This document shows positions 1-6,873 of a stretch of DNA of 11,685 bases, piece after piece; the first letter of the stretch is position 1, and every line of letters starts with the position of its first letter. The stretch lies in the NCBI GenBank assembly GCA_000827265.1, contig KN834921.1:22534-34218 (forward strand), given 5' to 3'. Both the position numbers and the translations under genes were made by a program. Below the pieces are notes generated by a model that was not told the origin of the DNA, made no database searches, and saw nothing but the letters and a program-made list of their open reading frames with translations. Source of the stretch: Collybiopsis luxurians FD-317 M1. Its lineage: Eukaryota > Basidiomycota > Agaricomycetes > Agaricales > Omphalotaceae.

Positions 1-195
1 CTGTAGTGACGATGGCTGAGGAAGAGGTGCTTGACAAGGGGGGTAGCTGGAGGCACAGATGCAGGGGATGGGATACTGCCCCCACTTCATCTGATAGCCT
101 TTACAGCAATGATGGTGGGTTTCCCTGTCCCTGTTCCTTTAAATGGCAGTGATATCAACAAAAATGACCTGGACACTGAGGAGGGTGGCCTGTTT

Positions 196-893
196 CACCT
201 CCAGCAGACTGGAATATGACTGCCATAAAAGGTTAGGTAATATAATATATTTTTCCTTAGAATTTTAGTAATTTTTCCGGAATTAATATCTCTCATATTG
301 CCCTGGTAAAAGGCATGGGAATATTTCGCATTTATCGGCGCCTCCTCCAACGGAAAAATCACGTGTATTACAGCATTTATTTCGCCGGATTTTTTAACAA
401 TTTTTCCGCATTCTTTTCCCATGTGATTCCTTTCATATTGCTTCTGTAAAAGGAGTGGGAATATTAAAAAAATTACATGGGTCATAAATTATATATTACT
501 GCTGCGAAAAGCAACAGGCAATGATCGGGTGTTAGGGCCCGATCATCGCCTGTTGCTTTTCGCCCTAACACCCGATCATTGCCTGTTGCTTTTCGCAGCA
601 GTAATATATAATTTATGACCCATGTGATTTTTTTAATATTCCCACTCCTTTTACAGTGGAAATTACAGGGGAAAAAAATATGGAAAAATAACTAAAAAAT
701 CTGGCGACATAAATGTCATACTACATCTGATTTTTCCGTTGAAATAGGCACCAATAAATGTGAAATATTCCCATGCCTTTTACCAGGGCAATATGAGAGA
801 TATTAATTCCAGAAAAATTAATAAAATTCTAAGGAAAAATATATTATATTACCTAACCTTTTACGGCAGTCATATTTCAGTGTGCTGGGGGTG
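196..893. mobile_element. Foldback (long inverted repeat) DNA element, copy 1
   Basis: The left arm (196-537) and right arm (563-893) are inverted copies of each other around a 25-bp centre. The outer ~130 bp and inner ~110 bp are nearly identical; the middle of the arms (about 335-445 versus 650-760) is clearly less similar. The ends read CACCTCCAGCA on the left and CACCCCCAGCA (reverse complement) on the right. The flanks carry TTT on both sides (193-195, 894-896), read here as a 3-bp target duplication. The element encodes no transposase; the ORFs inside it are by-products of the palindrome. It is non-autonomous, and its superfamily is not assigned. A related left half lies at 1922-2337 and starts with the same CACCCCCAGC terminus, which supports the end assignment. 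Confidence 0.88.
505..562. repeat. Nested hairpin at the centre of the foldback element
   Basis: Positions 505-529 (CGAAAAGCAACAGGC.. GATCGGG) pair with 538-562 with one mismatch around an 8-nt loop (TGTTAGGG). The same unit occurs again in reverse from 570 to 594 in the right arm, so the centre holds three copies, one forward and two reverse. The structure therefore has two competing folds: the full arm-to-arm stem and this inner hairpin. Confidence 0.85.
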
Positions 894-1074
894 TTTGGTT
901 TGGGGTGCATGAGTATGGGGGGGATGGGGTTGTTGGATATGGATCCTGATGATCCTAGGAAGGAGTTGAGGCTGAAGTTGAAGGAGAGGTTTGAGGGGTG
1001 GGTGGAAGCTGCGATGAAGGTTAAAGGTGGGCCGGGGGTGTTGGTGAAGGTGTATACGAGGATGGTTTTGGAGG

Positions 1075-1921
1075 AGGACCCCAAAAAAATTTGACACTGA
1101 TGACAACAATAATGATGAGGCCTCTGTTGCCGCCGCTGTTTTTGATGTTACCATAGTTATTGCACCACCCTCATCACCACCCTCATCACCCCTAGCTCAG
1201 TCACCCCCTGATCACTCGAACCCTCAAGAATGCACTTTGACTACCCTCGTGCATTCCATCATCCCTTCATTGTCATTCAAATGCTGGGTGGTGGAGTGCA
1301 GGGTTTGACTACCCTGCTTCTGTGCTCCTTCACCCCTTCACCCTGAATCAAATGCCAGAAGGTTGGAACAGACAAAGGCAGGGAGGACAACTTGAAGTAG
1401 GTGAGGGCAAGGAAATGCAGGTGGTGGAGTACTGGGGCAAAGGTTGGGGTCTGTGTATATTGTTCTGTGGAAGGGAAGAGTCAGAGGCTGTATCGATGTG
1501 GATATGAATATTGTGCATGTGGATGGATGGACAGATGGAGGTAATAGAGTAGTCAGAAATGCGAACACATCAAAAAAAAAAAAAAAGAAACTCACAATAA
1601 TTCCCTGATAACTTGAGAATCTGAATTCAAATTTGACTATCCCTATGAGATGTTGCATAGCGAGTGCATGGTTGAGAGTGACTCCATTTTGTGTGCACTT
1701 GGCCAGAATTTGAGACATTTGTTCTTCACAAAAGGTTGGAACAATGACCATGAAGCGTCTGCTGCCCCCAATGGAAATATCATAGTTGTCACAACTCGCA
1801 CCTCCACTCATCCCCCTGACCCTCTCCATTCTACCCCCTCATTGCCAAAAGCAGACTTTTGACAACTCCTTGTTAGGTCAAAAATGTACCCAGTGTTTGT
1901 GACTGAATGTATGTTCGAGGT
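1075..1921 (-). pseudogene. Decayed duplicate of the acyltransferase-like pseudogene
   Basis: This is colinear with 7524-8422 over its whole length, with small gaps and one larger deletion near 1285. On the minus strand, 1641-1754 reads MVIVPTFCEEQMSQILAKC then ..NGVTLNHALAM, matching the helix segment of the copies at 6356-6490 and 9247-9358. Further down, around 1338-1480, it reads PNLCPSTPP..VVLPAF, matching PNLRPYVTP..VVLPTF at 9027-9131. Differences from 7524-8422 are dominated by CpG in that copy becoming TpG or CpA here. The last ~33 bp (1889-1921) match the tail of the neighbouring tandem copy (8388-8422), so the source already had the tandem arrangement. The reading frame is broken. 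The family call is inferred from motif recall and no search was done. Confidence 0.7.
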
Positions 1922-2337
1922 CACCCCCAGCGCTGTGGTATTTAACAGCCATAAAAGGCTTAGAAAAAAATATAATTTTACCAAGTATATTACAGTGAAT
2001 TTTTCCCTTGAGATTGAGCACCTTTTTTCACCATAAAATAGAGTGTGAAAGATTTGATTCTTCCATAGCAATACCGCCTGTAAAAGTCATTTATAATTCT
2101 CAAATAGCTCTTAAGGTAAAGGACTTGAATGTCCTAAAAGAAATCAAAACTATTGCAGCTAATATTGTGGCCGAAACAAAAGAACTTCGGCCATGAATAT
2201 ATATATAGTAGTTCATTCACTTTCACATGTGTAATAAATTGAATTTCCCATGGTATTTATCCACAGATATTAATAAGATTTTACAGCTGCAAAAAGCAAC
2301 GGGCAATCACCAGGCAATCACTGGGTGCTGAGAGGGC
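1922..2337. mobile_element. Divergent half-copy of the foldback element
   Basis: It begins CACCCCCAGCGCTGTGG and continues ..CAGCCATAAAAGG, lining up without gaps with about 32 of the first 41 bases of the element at 196. It ends near 2337 with GCTGCAAAAAGCAACGGGCAA.., matching the inner part of the left arm (501-520). The right arm is absent. The middle does not match copy 1. It contains an open stretch at 2008-2196 ending ..AETKELRP, which has no ATG and no recognised domain; it could be captured or ancestral coding sequence, or chance. The left end sits exactly at the end of the duplicated pseudogene segment. Confidence 0.7.
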
Positions 2338-2391
2338 AGTGAGTAGACACTGTATGCCCAACCATTGGGCTAGCAGAGGTCGAGCAGCGGC

Positions 2392-2478
2392 ATGGTCTGC
2401 AATTCAGACCTATATACTGCTATTGTGTCGTCACCTGAGATGACATGTGACCTTGACTACATCCAGACTCCACGCTCA
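2392..2478 (+). other. Possible upstream exon of the 2624-3483 gene
   Basis: From the ATG at 2392 the frame reads MVCNSDLYTAIVSSPEM and then CDLDYIQTPRS before a stop at 2488. GT dinucleotides at 2479 and 2482 and a CTTTGACAG at 2511-2519 could bound a short intron, followed by CTAATCAGG.. (LIRLVQQQEL). I could not find a phase-consistent link to the exon at 2624, so its membership of that gene is a guess. The rest of 2338-2623 is T-rich and looks intronic or intergenic. Confidence 0.22.
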
Positions 2479-2623
2479 GTGGTCTTTTGATGTATCTTCA
2501 TAAACTTCCTCTTTGACAGCTAATCAGGCTTGTTCAGCAGCAAGAGCTTTTTTTCTTTCATCTTTAAATTCCAATCCCTCTTTTCTTCTTAAACTGGCCT
2601 AATGTATGCTGAAAAAGTGACAG

Positions 2624-3483
2624 TGGAGACATCGGTCCTGAATTCCTCGCCTTTGAGGACCAGCTTAATTCCTTTTTACCAGCATCTTCATGGACTCCTG
2701 AATTGAACCCAAATGGTCTGCCATTGGTTTTTGTAGTGGTACTTCACTGGTTTGATACTTATTACCCCCATCTTGCTAACCTACTTTTCTTCAGCTAGTC
2801 ATGGCTTCATTGCTATCCTCACTCAAAGGTGATAAAACAATGTGTACCGTCCTCACTGTCCCAAGACTATTTTTTGCTGACTTCAATATGTCATCTGAGA
2901 AGTGGCAAGCTAAAGGCAAATGCTATCAACTTTCTTTGTTGTCTGACTTATCACAGGAGCCTCAAAATATCTGAATCAAGTGGCCCAGAATGCAGACAAC
3001 ACTTTAAAACCACCAAGGGATTAGAATACCTCCATCGTTCCAGTGATGGCTCTGACAATGAAGATGATGATTACCCACCCAATTACCAAAGTGTTGAAGA
3101 CAATGACTGCAAACATGCCAGTGGTCAAAGCTGCAAATATCTTTCCCTTTCGGGGTGCACAAAATTGTTCTCACAGCGGTGGCTTTTTGTTTTCTTTTTT
3201 TTTAGACACTCTAAAAACAAAGACACCAATATCAAAGTGAGTGCAATGACAATATCAGCACCAAAATTGAGACTGTTAACTGCCTTTGATTCTCTCTGTA
3301 CAAAGTCAATCCATCAGGGGAGGTAATATTGCCACCAGTATTGAAACAATACCTATGGTGAGATCAGTGAGCTTTGTCCATGTTCAAAGTGACCTGGGCA
3401 GTGGTAGGTCAAGGAACAGCCAGGAACTTCACCAATTCAACAACCATTTGCCCAACTCAGAAGAGGAATTGATACAAATCTAG
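2624..3483 (+). CDS. Unrecognised multi-exon gene (5' end uncertain)
   Basis: Function unknown. A phase-consistent five-exon model is 2624-2738, 2795-2901, 2957-3120, 3206-3236 and 3306-3483, with a TAG stop at 3481-3483. The introns are 2739-2794 (GTACTT..TTGCTAAC..TTCTTCAG), 2902-2956 (GTGGCA..ATCACAG; a start at 2890 also keeps phase), 3121-3205 (GTGGTC..T-rich..TTTAG) and 3237-3305 (GTGAGT..ACAAAG). The protein reads GPEFLAFEDQLNSFLPASSW near the start, has a hydrophobic patch (LPLVFVV), an acidic stretch (SDGSDNEDDDYPP) and a polar end. The first exon lacks a start and needs an upstream partner; AAAAG or GACAG before 2624 could be the acceptor. No domain or signal peptide was recognised. 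The last exons are repeated inverted at 3599-3829, so the 3' end shown here may be the result of rearrangement. Confidence 0.45.
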
Positions 3484-3829
3484 TTGTATAACCACTGCCA
3501 TTGAAAATTTTATGGGATGCAATAAGTGGTTGCCCTTTTAATTCTTGCAAATGAGCAGTGTTTTGCTCCAGTAAACTTTGCCCACCTTGCACCTCCTTTT
3601 GGTGAAGTTCCTGACTGTTCCTTGACCTACCGCTGCCCAGGTCACTTTGAACATGGACAAAGCTCACTGATCTCACCATAAGTATTGTTTCAATACTGGT
3701 GGCAATATTACCTCCCCTGATGGATTGACTTTGTACAGAGAGAATTAAAGGCAGTTAACTGTCTCAATTTTGGTGCTGATATTGTCATTGCACTCACTGT
3801 GATATTGGTGTCTTTGTTTTTAGAGTATC
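3204..3829. repeat. Large inverted repeat, 232-bp arms, 163-bp spacer
   Basis: The left arm 3204-3435 and right arm 3599-3829 are reverse complements with only scattered differences (by eye about 95% identical). Examples are CCTATGGTGAG versus CTTATGGTGAG, ATCAAAGTGAG versus ATCACAGTGAG, and AGCCAGG versus AGTCAGG. The spacer is 3436-3598. The outer boundary falls at the exon acceptor (AG then A[C/T]ACTC), and the arms include the short exon, the whole following intron and most of the last exon of the plus-strand gene. This is therefore an inverted copy of gene sequence and not a transposon terminus. A transcript through it could form a long hairpin. Confidence 0.88.
3437..3829 (-). pseudogene. 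Inverted partial copy of the 2624-3483 gene
   Basis: On the minus strand the right arm repeats the exon reading VRSVSFVHVQSDLGSG.. SRNSQELHQ and then, unlike the left arm, stays open through the spacer (KEVQGGQSLLEQNTAHLQ ..) to a TGA near 3437. The plus-strand copy reads the same spacer in antisense and stops sooner. The minus version may therefore keep the original continuation of the last exon, with the plus gene's end being the rearranged one. Upstream of 3829 I see only a possible acceptor (AATTCAG) and no clear earlier exon, so this copy is partial. Confidence 0.45.
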
Positions 3830-3921
3830 TGAATTTAACTGGATTTGCTTTCCACTTCACAGGTATACCTATTTTGTACATCAAAATCTGGATTCAAGCA
3901 GTGTGTATTTTAATCAAATAA

Positions 3922-4461
3922 GCCAGCTATTAGCTGGAGCCGAGCCGGTCAGCTGGCAGGCACCTGCATATGAGCCAGCTTCCCACGGCTCTGAGCTGAA
4001 TGCTGCAGCTTGGAGCTGGCTCGCAGTTGACTCCTACCAGCTCGATTGCTAAATGTCGCCGAACTGTTTCTAAATCCATTTTCAAATTGTACTTATCATC
4101 TTTGGGCTTACTTCAGAGACCCTTTCCTCAGTGCATTGCAAATATTGAACATTTTTCAACATCAATTCAGTAAAGTCATGTCATATACAGTTTTGTTCTA
4201 TGTAATGGCATTGTATGGCATCAATATAACATTTGCTGAGAAAATTTTGCCATGTCACTACACTATGCCATGTAACCACATCAAGCAATGTAACAACATT
4301 GGTCCACAGCATCCACTAAGCACTCATTCAAGGCTTAGGACCCTGTATAGTTCACTCATGTTTGTTCTGACTGGCGCAGGCAATCTTTTATGTTAATTTT
4401 GGAGGGAATTTTTCTTTCAGCTGGCCAGCTTGAAGTCAGCTTGACCCCAGCTCATTCTGGC
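3922..4461. mobile_element. GCTGG-rich non-autonomous DNA element flanked by TAA
   Basis: The element starts GCCAGCTATTAGCTGGAGCC and ends ..CCCAGCTCATTCTGGC, with TAA on both sides (3919-3921 and 4462-4464). The first ~120 bp and last ~45 bp are dense in AGCTGG, GAGCC and their complements, forming imperfect terminal inverted repeats. The interior is AT-rich and has no transposase. A TAA target duplication fits the TWA preference of PIF/Harbinger elements, but the terminal repeats are degenerate, so the superfamily is an inference. The 116-codon frame at 4046-4396 lies wholly inside and is not called as a gene. Confidence 0.55.
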
Positions 4462-4608
4462 TAAGGGTGAGAGCCGCAGCAACACTAGAAGGAATTGGTG
4501 GTATAGCACAAGCAGCAACCTGATCCTCTGCACAGATGCAGCATGATTCTGAACATTCATGGTATATTATATCATTTGACAGCCTTCTGGAAAGCAGAAA
4601 ATTGACAC

Positions 4609-5214
4609 TTAGCTGTGCTCAATTGCAAACATCACCCTCTGCATATTATCTGCAGTTGGTAATAAAGTGGAAACAATATACCAAAAACCATTCCTCTTGT
4701 CACTGACTGTGATCCCTTCAACATATGCAACTGCACAGATATCAGATGTCAGAAAGAAAAGAATATTACAAGGCTTACATTTGACACAGGGTATGTTACC
4801 TACTAGTTGAGGAGACACATTTGATGAAGTGTTCATTGGGGTTACCAGAGACCTGGTGGCCAATTCAGGCAAGGCAGCAACAGCCACTTCATAGTGTGCT
4901 AGCTAGATCAAACACAATGCTGAACATATATGGGACCTTAGTTATGTATGACTGCAGTTGCTTGTGATATATTGCAATCAGCTGCGAAGTAAAGCAACTG
5001 AGCATATTTCACATCAGGAGGAAGATGTCCAATAATATAATGAAAAATGGCCCATTTCTGTTGATCATCTAGCTCAATATAGCATTGATCAGCTGAACAA
5101 AGGTTGATATCAATACACAAAATGAGAAGGTGAAGGTAAAAATGTACAGATTGCGCATTCTGTAGGGGAACGCTTCCTACTTAGACTTGTCACCACATCA
5201 GCTGATCGCTTCAT
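4609..5214 (-). CDS. Unrecognised four-exon gene
   Basis: Function unknown. On the minus strand, the ATG at 5214 (MKRSADVVTSLSRKR..) begins a model with exons 5214-5148, 5092-4953, 4902-4800 and 4730-4609 (TAA stop). The introns are 5147-5093 (GTACAT..TTTGTTCAG), 4952-4903 (GTCATA..GATCTAG) and 4799-4731 (GTAACA..CTGTGCAG), phases 1, 0 and 1. The third intron has no stop and could be retained. The product would be about 144 residues, with a central stretch DDQQKWAIFHYIIGHLPP then DVKYAQLLYFAAD, plausibly helical, and no signal peptide or known motif. An in-frame ATG at 5283 would add 23 residues. The first two introns are needed to avoid stops. It may be a remnant of a longer gene. Confidence 0.42.
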
Positions 5215-5344
5215 ATTTACTCTCCAAATAATAGTAGGAAGTCGAAAAAAAATGCTGAGCAACTTCTTTATATATCTTTTCATGCACTGCCACAAATCAA
5301 TGATGAAACCTGCATATATTTACCTATTTTTATTTTATTTTATA

Positions 5345-5612
5345 CACTGGCACTCAAAAGTAATTGACCCCCCCCCAAAAAAAAAAATTGAGTAGCATTT
5401 TTACATGGGGCTCAGAACCTTCACCCCAGGGGAAACTTAATATTGTAGTAGTAGAAAGTATATGAAATGTCTTTATGAAAGAAGTAAGCAGGAGGCTGAA
5501 TTTGCTGCTTGAGAACTGCTGGCTCAGTGAACTTCGAGGAAGAGAAGGGTTTAAGCCCCCGTGGGAAAACACCTACCTAATTTGAGGGGTCAATCAGTTT
5601 TGAGCGCCAGTG
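5345..5612. mobile_element. Tc1/mariner-like MITE (268 bp)
   Basis: The terminal inverted repeats are CACTGGCACTCAAAAGTAAT.. on the left and, as the reverse complement of the right end, CACTGGCGCTCAAAACTGAT.., each followed by TGACCCC. They match over about 27 bp with four differences. The element is flanked by TA (5343-5344 and 5613-5614), the target duplication of Tc1/mariner elements. The interior (C9 then A11 at 5370-5390, then ~200 bp) has no transposase, so it must have been moved by an enzyme from elsewhere. Confidence 0.82.
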
Positions 5613-5614
5613 TA

Positions 5615-6355
5615 CCTGGCCTGCGAATGATGACGTATAATACGAAACAGAGAACGTGACGCGATCTTCATGTAAGCAAAAGTCAGATACCACCCGGAAG
5701 AAACAAAACCGAACGGTTTGTTAATGACACAAAGTAATATATTGAATATGTCATCTTAATTAAATTGCGAGAAATACAACAATGGACAGGTTAGAGATAT
5801 TCCCCTTTCCGAAAAGCCACTGAAATGAAGGCCTTCCGCTCATTATATGACCACTGTACTAATCCTTATATAGCATCTTTAGATAGTCTTTCTGACTTCT
5901 ATTGAGTTAGATCGAGTAATAATTGGGGGGAGACCGTGTAGTCGAGAGAATACTGCCCCTGCTTGACCCATTACTTGCATCAAATTGCCAGCAGTATTAC
6001 AATGAATGGAAAAGACATATACTTCGGGTTATCAAAAGTAACAGTCACCCTGTAGTTTGTAAATATCCCAATGAATGAAATAAGTGGGAAAGGTAATCTG
6101 TAGAATTCTTCCTATTTTTTTGAGATCATTTACTGCTATGAAATTTTTTTCTTTGACAATGTCCAAAATTTACCCACTCAAATATCTTTTTGAGCAAGTG
6201 GTGGTCACCAGTGAAAAGAGAACCTTGAAACTCTCTCGATCAATGGATCTCTTTTAAAATCTAACATTTTCCCAACAGAAAGGTATAACGAGCTCGGCGC
6301 ACTACGCGCCATTACATTACAAATGCACCTTGATAGCTTTGAAATTCAAACTTCA
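5615..6355. other. Intergenic stretch without a supported gene
   Basis: AT-rich sequence with no long frame, no convincing exon and no repeat matching the rest of the window. It follows the 3' side of the acyltransferase-like helix exon at 6356-6490, but no continuation of that pseudogene is visible here. Confidence 0.5.
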
Positions 6356-6490
6356 TTGTCCCCACGCGACGTTATGCAGCGCGAAGAGCGCATGGTTGAC
6401 CATGACTCCGTTTTGTTTACACTTTGCGAGGATTGTGAGGGTTTGTTCTTCGGAGAGGGATTTTTCGATCATGACAATTTGCGGAGGTGA
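6356..6490 (-). pseudogene. Isolated exon of the acyltransferase-like family
   Basis: The minus strand reads SPPQIVMIEKSLSEEQTLTI then LAKCKQNGVMVNHALFALHN and VAWGQ, the best preserved copy of this segment in the window. It keeps the tryptophan codon (VAWGQ) that is TAG in the copy at 9273-9275. From memory, this pattern (..ILxxCxxxGVxVNHALFALxNxAW..) matches agaricomycete proteins annotated as alcohol acetyltransferase or condensation-domain-like, in the CoA-dependent acyltransferase superfamily. The exon is followed at once by a stop (6353), and no later exons lie below 6353. The upstream frame to 6715 stays open but is not recognised. It is an orphan exon and not a working gene. Confidence 0.55.
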
Positions 6491-6873
6491 TACCGGGAAA
6501 AGAACAACAAGACGAGCAAGATAAATATACAAAAAAAAAGCGAACATAACACGCTCATACTCCCACAGCACATCTATGCAAACATAGACACGCAAGACAT
6601 CACGACATGCAAAGATTTCGCTCCGACCCAACCTTGGCCCGTAGCTTCGACCTAAATCTCCTAACGTCCTAATATTTCTTACCTCCAAGATTACCGTAGA
6701 CTCATACACACTCAAACTCGACCTCCCTTACACACCGTCCAACCGCGACTCCAGCCCCAGCCCTTATCTTTGTCCAGCCAACGTTCCGTTCCCCCCCTCC
6801 CACGGCCGCTCAACACCACTATCGACCACGCCCCACTCCACCCTTACTCTTTCCCCTCATCTCGATCGCCGAT

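Larger units (their letters stand above)
12..1094 (+). pseudogene. Open reading frame split by the foldback element
   Basis: Not recognised. The frame runs to 195 and ends in the codon TTT (193-195). After the element, another TTT (894-896) lies in a frame open to a TGA at 1092-1094. Dropping 196-896 joins the two halves in frame (..DTEEGGLF then GLGCMSMGG..). The right half contains a charged stretch (KELRLKLKERFEGW). A possible intron at 43-106 (GTAGCT..TTTACAG) would join an ATG at 12 to the same frame, phase 1 on both sides. The minus strand is also open across the junction, and there about 43 of 62 codons between 899 and 1084 end in C, so the true strand is not settled. The plus frame is favoured only because of the intron fit. 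As it stands, the frame is interrupted and unlikely to make a full product. Confidence 0.4.

Noticed and set aside
195..485. Minus-strand frame of 96 codons
   Set aside because: It lies inside the left foldback arm; the palindrome is AT-rich and non-coding.
1573..1587. A-run as a possible poly(A) tail of a retrocopy
   Set aside because: The same A-run, of different length, occurs at the same internal place in the other copies, so it is a mononucleotide tract and not an insertion end.
4046..4396. Plus-strand frame of 116 codons starting after the GCTGG cluster
   Set aside because: It is wholly within the TAA-flanked element, low complexity (repeated CATGTxACxACA-like runs), with no domain and no splice context.
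5354..5572. Minus-strand 72-codon frame
   Set aside because: It is contained in the Tc1/mariner-like MITE.
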